Positions 53,370 through 61,955 are shown, numbered from the stretch's first letter. The stretch is 64,000 nt of DNA from Promicromonospora iranensis (GCF_028994775.1 NZ_JAJQMN010000005.1:372001-436000), one strand, 5' to 3'. Notes: generated from the sequence alone by a model not told the origin. Translations and numbers: made by a program.

Positions 53370-53888
53370 ATGACCGATGCCCTGACGATCCGCGTGAGTG
53401 CCGGAACCGGAACCGGTCGGACCACGCTCGCCGCTTTTGACGCCGCGCTCGCCGACGCGGGCGTCAGCGACTTCAACCTCGTCCGCCTGAGCTCGATCGT
53501 CCCGCCCGGCAGCCGGGTGCTCGAGGTCGACGGCCGCGACCAGCTGCGCGGCGAGCACGGAGACGTCCTGCACTGCGTCTACGCACGGGAGCACGCGGCG
53601 CTCCCGGGGCACGAGGCCTGGGCCGGCATCGCCTGGTCGCTGCGGGACGACAACAGCGGCGCCGGCCTCTTCGTCGAGCACGAGGGCCCCTCGCGCGAGC
53701 AGGTGTCCACGGATCTCACGCACAGCCTGGAGGACCTGTCGGCCACGCGCGGAGGGGCGTACCAGCCGGCGGGTCGGCTGGTCACGGGCCTCACCTGTAC
53801 CACGCTGCCCGTCTGCGCGGTGGTCGTGGCGACCTTCCGCCGCACGGGCTGGTACACGGGCGAGGAGGAGGTCGGCGGTGGCCGCTGA
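53370..53888 (+). CDS. pyruvoyl-dependent arginine decarboxylase
   Basis: A 172-residue proenzyme of the PvlArgDC family that converts arginine to agmatine and CO2. It cleaves itself between two serines to make the pyruvoyl group; here NLVRLSSIVPPG carries Ser41-Ser42 as the predicted site. GTGTGRTTLAAFDAAL at the start and GAGLFVEHEG, GRLVTGLTCTTLP later match the family. It starts seven bases after the hybrid kinase stop and overlaps the next gene by 11 bases, so it belongs to one operon. Agmatine could feed polyamines or acid resistance. Confidence 0.87.
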   Translation: MTDALTIRVSAGTGTGRTTLAAFDAALADAGVSDFNLVRLSSIVPPGSRVLEVDGRDQLRGEHGDVLHCVYAREHAALPGHEAWAGIAWSLRDDNSGAGLFVEHEGPSREQVSTDLTHSLEDLSATRGGAYQPAGRLVTGLTCTTLPVCAVVVATFRRTGWYTGEEEVGGGR

Positions 53889-54420
53889 CATCACCTTCGA
53901 GCCGGCCGTCGACGGCGAGGTGGCCCAACGCTTCTGGGAGCTGTACCTCGAGGCCTTCGCACCGTTGCGCACCCGTGCGGCGGCCCGGCACGTGCTGCTC
54001 CGCGAGGAGTTCGACGCGGAGATGGCCGACCAGCGCGTGACCAAGATCCTCGCTCACGACGAGCAGGGTGCGGCGGTCGGGCTGACCACGCTCGCGACGG
54101 ACCTCGCCGCGGTGCCGTGGGTGAGCCCCGAGTTCTTCGCCGAGCGATACCCCGAGCAGGCAGCCCGCGGAGCGGTCTGGTACATCGGGTTCACGCTCGC
54201 ACATCCGGGCCGGCGCTCCACGCGAACCTTCATGGACATGATCGACGCCCTGGTCGCACACCTCGCCGAGCACCGCGTGGTGTGCGCCTACGACGTCTCC
54301 CGGTTCAACGACGACTCCTTGCGCTTCGCCGACAACCTGCGCCGCCATCTCGAGCGCACGCAGGACGTGACGGTCGAGCGCGTGGACCAGCAGACGTACT
54401 ACGCGACGACGTTCCACTGA
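53878..54420 (+). CDS. GNAT-like protein coupled to arginine decarboxylase
   Basis: A 180-residue alpha/beta protein. AVWYIGFTLAHPGRRSTRTFMDMI is a reasonable GNAT motif A, lacking the canonical R-x-x-G-x-G/A loop in full, so acetyl-CoA binding is uncertain. It overlaps the decarboxylase gene by 11 bases, implying coupled translation and a related role, for example modifying agmatine or another amine. GTG 53878 follows GAGGAGG at 53863-53869, a strong ribosome binding site. No close named family. Confidence 0.68.
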   Translation: MAADITFEPAVDGEVAQRFWELYLEAFAPLRTRAAARHVLLREEFDAEMADQRVTKILAHDEQGAAVGLTTLATDLAAVPWVSPEFFAERYPEQAARGAVWYIGFTLAHPGRRSTRTFMDMIDALVAHLAEHRVVCAYDVSRFNDDSLRFADNLRRHLERTQDVTVERVDQQTYYATTFH

Positions 54421-54479
54421 CCCGGCCGGTCGGCCCGCTGACCCGGCCGGTCGGCCCGCTGACCCGGCCGGTCGGCCGG
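54417..54479. repeat. three 21-bp tandem repeats with palindromic core
   Basis: CTGACCCGGCCGGTCGGCCCG starts at 54417, 54438 and 54459; the last copy differs at its end. The first copy contains the stop codon of the preceding gene, and each contains CCGGCCGG, so the array can fold into GC-rich hairpins and may help terminate transcription. Confidence 0.82.
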
Positions 54480-54519
54480 GTTCCGCGAACCTGGACGTGC
54501 GACCGGGTACCGTGAGCGC

Positions 54520-55812
54520 GTGGCGTCTCGCAAGGTCCCTCGCAACCTTCCCAAGCTCACGCTGGACCTCCCCTCCGGCTTCATGCAACGTGCCCGCACG
54601 CTCACGACCCGGGCCGCGATCATCGCGGCGGCCGTACCCGTCGGGGCAGCGATCGCACTCACCGTCACGGACAAGATCCGACGGCGCCTGCACCCGCTCA
54701 CGTCGAACTTCCCCACGGAGAAGCCGCTCACCGAGCACATCGACCAGACCGCCACCACCGTCTACACCTATGGCGCCGACCTGTTCGAGGCCATGCTCGA
54801 GGCCATCGCCGGCGCACGCAAGACCGTGATGCTGGAGTCGTACATCTGGAAGAACGACCAGATGGGGCAACGGTTCAAGCAGGCGCTGATCGACGCCGCC
54901 GCGCGCGGCGTGGACGTCTACGTCATCGTCGACGGCTTCGCCAACCTGGTCGTCCCGTACTCGTTCTTCCGCTTCCCGCCCTCCGTGCACGTGCTGCGCT
55001 TCCCCGTGCTACGGCCCGGCATGGCGTACCTCAACATCCGCACCTCCGGCCGTGACCACCGCAAGATCCTCGTGGTCGACGACGAGACCGGATTCGTCGG
55101 CGGGTACAACATCGGCTCCCTGTACGCCACACACTGGCGCGACACCCACGTGCGCCTCCAAGGCCCTTCCGCGTGGGAGCTGCGCAACGCGTTCGTCGAC
55201 TTCTGGAACCGGCACCGCAAGCAGCGCCACCCCATCCTGGCCGACGCCGGTTCCGGCACCTGGCTTCCCCACCTCAAGGCCGCGCGCAACGCGCCGTCCG
55301 AGCTCGTGTTCCCCATCCGCGGGATCTACCTCGACGCCATCGACCGGGCCATCAGCCACGTCTACATCACACAGGCCTACTTCATCCCCGACCACGACAT
55401 CCACGCCGGGCTGCTGGCCGCCGCCGCACGCGGCGTCGACGTCCGCGTGCTGGTACCGCACCGCTCCAACCATGTGGTGGCCGACTGGCTCGCCCGCGGC
55501 CAGTACGCGTCCCTGCTGCGCGGCGGCGTGCGGATCTTCCTGTACCAGGGCGCCATGGTGCACGCCAAGACCGCCACCATCGACCGCCGCTGGACCACCA
55601 TCGGCACCGCCAACATCGACCGGCTCAGCCTCACCGGCAACTACGAGATCAACCTCGAGATCGTCGACCCCGGGCTGGCCGGCCGGATGGAGGACATCTT
55701 CGCCATGGACCTGTCCAACGCGCAGGAGCTCACACTCGCGCAGTGGGAGGAGCGCGGCACGCTCGCCAAGATCGCCGAGTCCCTCCTCATCCCGCTCCGG
55801 CCCCTGCTGTAG
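54520..55812 (+). CDS. phospholipase D-type cardiolipin synthase
   Basis: A 430-residue PLD-superfamily protein with an N-terminal membrane helix (about 30-50) and two HKD motifs: DHRKILVVDD and VHAKTATIDR. This arrangement is that of bacterial cardiolipin synthases, which join two phosphatidylglycerols (or use CDP-DAG) at the inner membrane. TACCGT at 54508-54513 ends six bases before GTG 54520, pointing to a leaderless transcript separate from the upstream operon. It ends in a 26-base overlap with the opposing MscS gene. Confidence 0.87.
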   Translation: MASRKVPRNLPKLTLDLPSGFMQRARTLTTRAAIIAAAVPVGAAIALTVTDKIRRRLHPLTSNFPTEKPLTEHIDQTATTVYTYGADLFEAMLEAIAGARKTVMLESYIWKNDQMGQRFKQALIDAAARGVDVYVIVDGFANLVVPYSFFRFPPSVHVLRFPVLRPGMAYLNIRTSGRDHRKILVVDDETGFVGGYNIGSLYATHWRDTHVRLQGPSAWELRNAFVDFWNRHRKQRHPILADAGSGTWLPHLKAARNAPSELVFPIRGIYLDAIDRAISHVYITQAYFIPDHDIHAGLLAAAARGVDVRVLVPHRSNHVVADWLARGQYASLLRGGVRIFLYQGAMVHAKTATIDRRWTTIGTANIDRLSLTGNYEINLEIVDPGLAGRMEDIFAMDLSNAQELTLAQWEERGTLAKIAESLLIPLRPLL

Positions 55813-56953
55813 CGGCCGCCGCCGCGTCGGCAGAACCACGCACCACCGTGCCCCTCGCGCCGTCCTCCCATCGCGTCCGCGGCAGCGCGTCCGGCGCCTC
55901 CCGCTGCAGCCAGGTCACCAGACCCTCGCGCACCAGGCACCGCAGGTCCCACAGCGCCGAGCTGTCAGCGCCGCTGACCAGCGCCCGGGTCCGCACCACA
56001 CCCGACACCGCCGAGGTGACCTGCAGGTTCACCACCCGCCCGTCCCACAACGGGGACTGGGTCACCAGCCGTCGCAGCTCCGCCCGCATGGCGTCCAGCG
56101 GCACCCGGAAATCGACGTCGATCTCCACGGTGCCCAGCACCTCAGAGGACTTCCGCGTCCAGTTCTCGTACGGCGTCGACGTGAAGTAGGTACACGGCAG
56201 GATCAGCTTGCGCTCGTCCCAGATACCCACCACCACATAGGCCAGCGTGATGTCCTCGATGGTGCCCCACTCGCCCTCGACGACCACCACGTCACCCACC
56301 CGCACCGCGTCGCTGAACGCGATCTGCAGCCCCGCGAACACGTTCCCCAGCGCCGACTGCGCCGCCAGCGCCGCCACCACGGAGAGCACGCCCGCCGAGG
56401 CCAGCAGGCTGGCGCTCGCCGCCCGCGCCTCGGGGAACGTGAACAGGACGGCAGCACAGGCCACCACGGACACCAGACCGATGGTCAGGCGGCGCACGAC
56501 CATGATCTGGGTACGCAGCCGACGCGCATGCCGCCCCGACATGCGGTTGCCCACCCGGTGCAGGGCCCGGTCCTCGATGACGAGGGCGATGGTGGCGACC
56601 ATCCAGGCCGAGCTGACGATCACCGACACGAGCACCACGTGCTGGAGCACGGGCAGCCAGTGGTCGCCCCGGTTCGCGGTCGACCACACGGCGATCCACA
56701 TCCCGAGCACCATGAAGGTGGCGTGCGCGGGCTTGCGCAGCCGCAGGGCGATCTCCCGGACGGTGCCGTTGCCGCGGGCCGCGAACCGCACCAGCCTCGA
56801 GACCAGCATCACCGTGAAGAACGCCGCCGTGACGGCGAGCACCACCCACCCCAGGGTGACGGCGAGGTTGGTTGCCTGTTCGATCTCTTCCTCAGCCACG
56901 GGCACAGGGTCGCCCACGCCGACCACACGCCGCAAACTCCACAACCCGGACAC
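55787..56953 (-). CDS. MscS-type mechanosensitive channel
   Basis: A 388-residue channel with about four membrane helices, the pore helix VLSVVAALAAQSALGNVFAGLQIAFSD and the beta domain VRVGDVVVVEGEWGTIEDITLAYVVVGIWDERKLILP, both diagnostic of MscS. It opens at high membrane tension to release solutes during osmotic downshock. The tail is Ala/Gly-rich. Start GTG 56953 or GTG 56899; neither has a clear ribosome binding site. Confidence 0.87.
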   Translation of the reverse strand: MSGLWSLRRVVGVGDPVPVAEEEIEQATNLAVTLGWVVLAVTAAFFTVMLVSRLVRFAARGNGTVREIALRLRKPAHATFMVLGMWIAVWSTANRGDHWLPVLQHVVLVSVIVSSAWMVATIALVIEDRALHRVGNRMSGRHARRLRTQIMVVRRLTIGLVSVVACAAVLFTFPEARAASASLLASAGVLSVVAALAAQSALGNVFAGLQIAFSDAVRVGDVVVVEGEWGTIEDITLAYVVVGIWDERKLILPCTYFTSTPYENWTRKSSEVLGTVEIDVDFRVPLDAMRAELRRLVTQSPLWDGRVVNLQVTSAVSGVVRTRALVSGADSSALWDLRCLVREGLVTWLQREAPDALPRTRWEDGARGTVVRGSADAAAAATAGAGAG

Positions 56954-57004
56954 GGCATTTCGGGGGCCGATTTCATCCGCACCCCCGGGTCGGACGGGCG
57001 GGCG

Positions 57005-57682
57005 TCAGACGGTCAGCGACTCCCCCGGCGCCAGCCGCGAGTACGTGTACTGCCCGCCGAGCCGCGCCGTGTCCAGCCACCGCCCGGTCAGGGTGTGTCC
57101 CACCTCGGACAGCAGCGCGTCGTGGACCGGCACGACAGCCCTCGCGGGAACCGCCCGCGCGAAGTCGATCGCCTCGGCCAGCTTCATCCACGGCCCCGAC
57201 ACCGGGACCAGGAGGACGTCCAGGCCGCCCTCGGGCACCGCGACCGGCACCACGTACGAGTCGCCCGGGTGGTAGACGCTCGTGCCACCGGTCTCGACCA
57301 GGTACGTCGCGTTCACCGCACGCGGTACCTCCGGGTGGATCAGCGCGTGGTCGCCACCACCGACCGTGACCCGGGCACCGGCCACGTCCAGCACCTGGCC
57401 CGGCTCCACCTCGTGCACCCGCCCGGCGGGCGCGCCGCCCTCGCGCAGGGCGTCCGCCGCGGGGCCGGTGGCCCACACGTGGAGGTCGAGGGCCGCACCG
57501 AGGTGGGAGACAAGGGTGGGTACGTCGACGTGGTCGACGTGGTCGTGGGTGAGCAGCACCGCCGCGGCGCCGGTGAGGGCGGAGGCGGCGTCGCTGAAGG
57601 TGCCAGGGTCGATCACGAGGGTGCCGCCGCCGTGGGGCAGCTGGAGGGAGACGCATGCGTGACCGTGGAAGGTGAGCTGCAT
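57005..57682 (-). CDS. metallo-beta-lactamase-fold hydrolase
   Basis: A 225-residue MBL-fold protein with zinc-site motif LLTHDHVDH, VYHPGDSYVV with the bridging Asp, and late VPVHD. Members of this short group act on diverse esters, phosphoesters or as UlaG-type lactonases; no closer assignment is possible. It sits alone on the minus strand downstream of the conserved block, after a gap to the MerR gene. Confidence 0.82.
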   Translation of the reverse strand: MQLTFHGHACVSLQLPHGGGTLVIDPGTFSDAASALTGAAAVLLTHDHVDHVDVPTLVSHLGAALDLHVWATGPAADALREGGAPAGRVHEVEPGQVLDVAGARVTVGGGDHALIHPEVPRAVNATYLVETGGTSVYHPGDSYVVPVAVPEGGLDVLLVPVSGPWMKLAEAIDFARAVPARAVVPVHDALLSEVGHTLTGRWLDTARLGGQYTYSRLAPGESLTV

Positions 57683-57783
57683 GCCGGCAGGTTACGCCTG
57701 CCGGCCGGAGACAGCAGACCGCCTGGCCGGGGTGCGGTGCAGCCCCGTTCCAGACGGCTGAGTGAAGCGTGGTGGTGGTCCGG

Positions 57784-58374
57784 TCAGACGGCTGACCGGG
57801 CCGCCCTGCGTTGGGCGAGCTCGTCGCCCTCGACGGCGGGCACGTCGGCGGTCTCCCCCTGGTCGAGGGTCTCGGTGGGCATCTGGGCCAGGGTGCCCTC
57901 GATCTCGCGCCAGACCCGGCCGACGGCGATGCCGAACACACCCTGCCCGCCGGCGACGAGATCGACCACCTCGTCGGGCGAGGTGCACTCGTACACGCTC
58001 GCGCCGTCGGACATGAGGGTGATCTGTGCCAGGTCGTCGACGCCGCGCTCGCGCAGCGCGGTGACGGCGGTGCGGATCTGTTGCAGGGAGACGCCTGTGT
58101 CGAGGAGTCGCTTGACCACCTTGAGCACGAGGATGTCGCGGAAGCTGTACAACCGGTGTGTCCCGGATCCTGTGGCCGGCTTGATGCTCGGCTCCACGAG
58201 GCCGGTACGGGCCCAGTAGTCGAGCTGACGGTACGTGATGCCGGCAATGTGGCAGGCCGTGGTGCCGCGATAGCCCGTCGTGGCGTCCTGCTCCGTCAGG
58301 TCCTCACCGAAGAGGAGACCCTGCGCGCCGTGCGGGACCGTAGCGCGTGTGGCTCTCTCACCGCTGGTGTTCAC
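57784..58374 (-). CDS. MerR-family regulator, second of the conserved block
   Basis: A 196-residue MerR-type protein: a N-terminal linker, then HTH with AGITYRQLDYWARTGLVEPS and a basic RLYSFRDILVLKVVKRLLD, and a C-terminal region ending in acidic residues. It is syntenic with Rv1830 of M. tuberculosis, the last gene of the pgsA2-garA block. A promoter at 58399-58427 lies just upstream. Related proteins in mycobacteria affect cell division and antibiotic tolerance; this assignment is by position and family. Confidence 0.87.
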   Translation of the reverse strand: MNTSGERATRATVPHGAQGLLFGEDLTEQDATTGYRGTTACHIAGITYRQLDYWARTGLVEPSIKPATGSGTHRLYSFRDILVLKVVKRLLDTGVSLQQIRTAVTALRERGVDDLAQITLMSDGASVYECTSPDEVVDLVAGGQGVFGIAVGRVWREIEGTLAQMPTETLDQGETADVPAVEGDELAQRRAARSAV

Positions 58375-58398
58375 TGTGCCTCCTGGGGTGTCGTGGCC

Positions 58399-58427
58399 AC
58401 GCTATGGCGCGTCGAAGGTGATTTCAA
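58399..58427 (-). promoter_or_regulatory. promoter of the MerR gene
   Basis: On the minus strand TTGAAA (58422-58427) and TAGCGT (58399-58404) are spaced by exactly 17 bases, and AGGAGG lies four bases before the GTG start at 58374. One of the best sigma-A-type promoters in the window. Confidence 0.65.
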
Positions 58428-58473
58428 AGATGTGCGCCGTGAAAGCCTCGGCGTGTCGCGAGTTGGTCCACTT

Positions 58474-59001
58474 TCAGCCGGTTCTGCCCCCACCCTGGTT
58501 GCCGCTGCCGGGAGGCCCGAGGAAGTCTTCGGGTGTGACGTGATCCAGGAAGTCGCGGAACCGCTCGACCTCGGCCTGCTGGTCGACGTCGACGATCTCG
58601 ACGCCGGCCAGGGCGACGATCTCGGCGGAGCACAGGACCGGGCTGCCGGTGCGCACGGCCAGCGCTATCGCGTCGGAGGCCCGCGAGTCGAGGTGCACGC
58701 CGTTGCTCAGGACGAGCTCGGCGAAGTAGATGCCGCCTTCGAGGGCGACGATGTCCACCCGTTCGAGCGTGACGCCGACGGCGCTGAGCACGTCGCGCAG
58801 CAGGTCGTGCGTCATGGGCCGGGGCGTGGCCAGGCCCGCCTGCGCCATGGCGATGGCGCTCGCCTCACGTGCTCCGATGACGATCGGGATGGCCAGGTCG
58901 GCGGCGCTGTCGAGCAGCAGCACCACGATCTCCTGATCGCGCTGCTGCTGTCGCACGCCGAGGATCTCCACGGGGACCATCGGCACGTCGTCCGGCCTCA
59001 C
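58474..59001 (-). CDS. bifunctional nuclease-family protein (DUF151)
   Basis: A 175-residue DUF151 protein with IVIGAREASAIAMAQAGLATPRPMTHDLLRDVL and IYFAELVLSNGVHLDSRASDAIALAVRTGSPVLCS, both hallmarks of the family, which has DNase/RNase activity in some plants and archaea and unknown role in actinobacteria. Syntenic with Rv1829. GTG 59001; the C-terminus is a Gly-rich tail. Gap of about 100 bases to the MerR gene, which has its own promoter. Confidence 0.9.
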   Translation of the reverse strand: MRPDDVPMVPVEILGVRQQQRDQEIVVLLLDSAADLAIPIVIGAREASAIAMAQAGLATPRPMTHDLLRDVLSAVGVTLERVDIVALEGGIYFAELVLSNGVHLDSRASDAIALAVRTGSPVLCSAEIVALAGVEIVDVDQQAEVERFRDFLDHVTPEDFLGPPGSGNQGGGRTG

Positions 59002-59165
59002 GCTTTCACCGTACGGCTTCCGGCGGTCGCTCGTCGCGCGCTCGGGACAAATTCCTGGTCACGGACCGGTCGCCGGGCGGCAAAGATGGGTGAATTCTTG
59101 GTGCGCAGAGTGGTGGACGGGGCGTGCCGGAGCGCCGTCGGGTGCGTGTGACGTGGGGTTCGGCC

Positions 59166-59816
59166 TCAGCCGAGGTCGTCGATGCCCTGCCGGACCCAGG
59201 CGGCGTGCAGGCGGGTGAACAGCTCGCCCATGTCGCTCGCCATGCTGGCGGCGCGGCCGCGGGCCGCGCTGGCGTGCTGGCTGCGCAGGGGTGCGACGAC
59301 CTGGTCCACGAGCGCGACCTGCCGGTCGGCGGCGGTGCGGAACGAGCGCAGGTGGCGCGGTTCGATGCCGAACTCGGCCAGGGCGCCCGCGATCCGGGCG
59401 ACATCGACGGCGCCCGAGCCGAACGTGCCGGCCGACGACGGCAGGAGCCCTGCCTGAGCGAGGTCCTGCACGAACTCCTCGGTGACGCCGGCGGCGTCGG
59501 CGACGGACTGTGCGGTCCAGCGGCGGCGGGCGGGTGAGCCGGTGCCGGCCAGGCGGGGTGCCGGGTGCTCGGCCGAGTCGGGGTCGGCGTCCATCGCGGC
59601 GAGGCGTTCCTTGATCACCTTCAGCGGCATGTAGCTGTCGCGCTGCTCGGTGAGGACGAAGCGCAGGCGCTCGACGTCGGCCTGGCTGTACTGGCGGTAG
59701 CCCGAGGGTGTGCGCACCGGCTCGATCAGGCCCTGCTCCTCGAGGAAGCGGAGCTTGGAGTGCGAGACGGACGGGAACTCCTGGCCCAGGGCGCGCAGGA
59801 CGTCGCTGATGCGCAT
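59166..59816 (-). CDS. MerR-family regulator FtsR-like
   Basis: A 216-residue MerR protein: HTH with ISDVLRALGQEFPSVSHSKLRFLEEQGLIEPVRTPSGYRQYS, then helical region (FVLTEQRDSYMPLKVIKERLAAMDAD) and a long C-terminal domain. Syntenic with FtsR (Cg1631) of Corynebacterium, which controls ftsZ, and Rv1828 of M. tuberculosis. Start chosen at ATG 59816; the frame stays open upstream to an ATG at 59996 and reads PWPRGISRQAT, which may be a real N-terminal extension. Confidence 0.83.
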   Translation of the reverse strand: MRISDVLRALGQEFPSVSHSKLRFLEEQGLIEPVRTPSGYRQYSQADVERLRFVLTEQRDSYMPLKVIKERLAAMDADPDSAEHPAPRLAGTGSPARRRWTAQSVADAAGVTEEFVQDLAQAGLLPSSAGTFGSGAVDVARIAGALAEFGIEPRHLRSFRTAADRQVALVDQVVAPLRSQHASAARGRAASMASDMGELFTRLHAAWVRQGIDDLG

Positions 59817-59968
59817 GGTGGCCTGGCGGGAGATCCCGCGGGGCCAGGGCGCGTCGACGCCGTCGTCGGCGTGGCCGTGCTCGTCGTCCTGGACGCGCTC
59901 GTGGGCCCGGTCGTGGCGTGGGTCGGTGCCGCCGTGGACCCCACGATGGTCGCGTGCGGCGCCTGCGG

Positions 59969-60442
59969 TCACGGGGCGGGCGTCCCCGCGCCCCACTGCG
60001 CCGGCGACTGCGGGCTGGCGTGGAAGGTGAGGCGGAACTTGCCGATCTGGACCTCGTCGCCGGTGACCAGCGTGGCCGCGTCGATGCGGCCACGGTTGAC
60101 GTAGGTGCCGTTCAGGGAGCCGATGTCGCGTACGACGAACGAGTCGCCCTCGCGCACGAACTCGGCGTGCTTGCGGGACACGGTGACATCGTCGAGGAAG
60201 ATGTCGGCCTGCTCGCTGCGGCCGGCGACGCTGCGGCCGGTGTCCAGGAGGAAGCGTGCGCCGAACCCTGGCCCTCGCTGCACGATCAGCAGCGCGGAGT
60301 GTCGCGGCAGTGCGGCGACGGCGGCGGCTTCCTCCGGGCTGAGCGCCGTGCGGGGCGCCTGCTCGTCGGAGGTCGGGAACGCGATGCGACCCAGGTTGGC
60401 CGTGGTATCGGGCCCGACCGGATGGGCGCTGGGGTCCGTCAT
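59969..60442 (-). CDS. FHA-domain regulator, OdhI/GarA-like
   Basis: A 157-residue protein. An N-terminal segment with DTT near residue 12 is the place where OdhI/GarA proteins carry the Thr-Thr phosphorylation site, and an FHA domain follows (about 60-145: AGRSEQADIFLDDVTVSRKHAEF, then SLNGTYVNRGRI), which binds phosphothreonine and, when unphosphorylated, 2-oxoglutarate dehydrogenase and glutamate-metabolism enzymes. ATG 60442 has GAGGAGA upstream. Position in the block equals Rv1827; gcvH, normally just upstream, is missing. Confidence 0.88.
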   Translation of the reverse strand: MTDPSAHPVGPDTTANLGRIAFPTSDEQAPRTALSPEEAAAVAALPRHSALLIVQRGPGFGARFLLDTGRSVAGRSEQADIFLDDVTVSRKHAEFVREGDSFVVRDIGSLNGTYVNRGRIDAATLVTGDEVQIGKFRLTFHASPQSPAQWGAGTPAP

Positions 60443-60732
60443 CAGGTCTCCTCGGGTGCGATGGTGATCTTCGTGGTGACTGCGGTGATGAACTGCGGTG
60501 ATGATGAGGTGGGTTCCTACCGGGGACAACGGCTGGGACCGCGTCCGGGTTCCACTCAACCTACCCCGATCGGGATGGACGCGGGAACCAAAGACGGGAA
60601 CCAACCCGGATAAAACTACCCACGTCACGACGGTTCCGCATGCCAGTTTTCACAGCCCGGTCCTGAGTCCGGTCCTGAGTCCGGTCCCCGGCCCCGGGAT
60701 CAGGCCGAGAAGGCGGGCGAACGTGGTGGGGG

Positions 60733-61626
60733 TCACTCCTCGTCGGCCGGTTCGGCATGCTCCGGTTCGCCCGGGATGCGCACGGCGTCGACGCTGACCT
60801 GGTCGGAGACGGTCGTGGTCGCTTCGCCGCCCTCCTCGCGGATCCGGGGCAGCGCGCCGCCGGGGATCTCGAGCGCGCGGTCGATCGTCTCGGGGTTGCC
60901 GATCGCCGTCCACTCGTACGGGGACGCGATGGCCACGCCGTCGAGCACGACGCCGCCGCCGGAGTCGATGAAGTAGCTGGTGGTGACCAGCCGCATCCCG
61001 TTGACCTGGATCGCCTCGGCCCCCGCGTTGCGCAGCTCCTCGAGAAGGTTGAACAGGACCTGCGCCTCCAGCGGCCGGTCGCCGTCGGCCACGTGGATCC
61101 GCACGCCCGGACCGTGGGCGGGGAGCCGGCCGGAGAGGATGCCCTCCTGCTCGGCGCGCTGCCGGGCGAGGTCGCGCGCCGCCTGGTCGCGCCCGTCCTC
61201 CGACCGCAGGTCGTCCCGGATCTCCTCCAGGTCGCCGACCTCCGCGTCGAGCTGTTCCGCACGCTGCGTCACCTCGTCCAGGAGCCGCACCAGCTCGTCC
61301 TGGCGCAGGCTGCTGAGCTGGTCCCCCGTCGACTGCCCCACCTGGACCGCCAGGGCGAAGCCCAGCGCCAGGCACAGCAGGCCGGTGAGCAGCTCCGAGC
61401 GGGTGCCACGCGGCCGCAGCAGCTGCGCCACGCGCTTCCAGCCCGACGCCGGTTCCCGCTCCACGGGCTCGGGCTCCGCCTGGTTGTCGGTCTGGTTGTC
61501 GGTCTGGTTGTCGGTCTGGTTGTCGGTCTGGTTGTCGGTCTGGTTGTCGGTCTGGTCGTCGGTGCGGTCCTCGACCTGGTCCTCGGTCCCGTCCGCAGCC
61601 CTGTCGCGCTCGTCGCCCATGCTCAC
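60733..61626 (-). CDS. DUF881 protein with QTDN-repeat N-terminus
   Basis: A 297-residue membrane protein: acidic N-terminus with six QTDN units, one membrane helix (about 80-98), a coiled-coil region (about 105-160, RLLDEVTQRAEQLDAEVGDLEEI) and an extracytoplasmic DUF881 domain (ILSGRLPAHGPGVRIHV, then IQVNGMRLVTTSYFIDSGGG). Position equals Rv1825. The GTG at 61626 overlaps the stop of the small basic protein gene (GTGA); ATG 61620 is the alternative. DUF881 pairs flank the small basic protein in this block and are probably membrane or divisome-linked. Confidence 0.88.
   Translation of the reverse strand: MSMGDERDRAADGTEDQVEDRTDDQTDNQTDNQTDNQTDNQTDNQTDNQAEPEPVEREPASGWKRVAQLLRPRGTRSELLTGLLCLALGFALAVQVGQSTGDQLSSLRQDELVRLLDEVTQRAEQLDAEVGDLEEIRDDLRSEDGRDQAARDLARQRAEQEGILSGRLPAHGPGVRIHVADGDRPLEAQVLFNLLEELRNAGAEAIQVNGMRLVTTSYFIDSGGGVVLDGVAIASPYEWTAIGNPETIDRALEIPGGALPRIREEGGEATTTVSDQVSVDAVRIPGEPEHAEPADEE
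61481..61564 (-). repeat. 12-bp tandem repeat encoding QTDN units
   Basis: TGGTTGTCGGTC is repeated six times exactly from 61481 to 61552, with a decayed seventh copy to 61564, encoding Asn-Gln-Thr-Asp repeats at the cytoplasmic N-terminus of the DUF881 protein. Unit length keeps the frame, so copy number can vary without harm. Confidence 0.88.
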
Positions 61627-61955
61627 GCCTTGAAGATGTGCCGGCGGATCGAGGCGGCGTTCGAGAAGATCCGGATGCCGAGCACCACCACCACTGCCGT
61701 CGAGAGCTGCCCGCCCACGCCGAGCTGGTCACCCAGGAACACGATGAACGCAGCCACCACCACGTTCGACAGGAACGACACCAGGAAGACCTTGTCGTCG
61801 AACAAACCATCGAGCATCGCCCGCAGCCCTCCGAACAGGGCATCCAGCGCCGCCACCACCGCGATCGGCAGATACGGCTGCAGTATCAGCGGGACGGTCG
61901 GCTGCAGCACCAGGCCGGCGACCACCCCGACCACGAGCCCGACGATCGCGATCAT
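61623..61955 (-). CDS. small basic protein, DUF1290 family
   Basis: A 110-residue protein with three membrane segments (MIAIVGLVVGVVAGLVL, YLPIAVVAALDALFGGLRAMLDGLFDDKVFLVSF, and LGDQLGVGGQLSTAVVVVLGIRIF) matching the Sbp/DUF1290 family, found next to cell division genes in Gram-positive bacteria. The conserved GG-RA/FDD pattern in the middle loop is clear. Overlaps its neighbours at both ends by four bases, so the three genes are tightly coupled. Equivalent to Rv1824. Confidence 0.92.
   Translation of the reverse strand: MIAIVGLVVGVVAGLVLQPTVPLILQPYLPIAVVAALDALFGGLRAMLDGLFDDKVFLVSFLSNVVVAAFIVFLGDQLGVGGQLSTAVVVVLGIRIFSNAASIRRHIFKA

Noticed and set aside
55052-58219. Open frame of over 1000 codons on the plus strand across cardiolipin synthase, MscS, MBL and MerR genes
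   Set aside because: It runs out of frame through four well-supported genes, is Arg/Ser/Thr/Pro-rich and has no motif.
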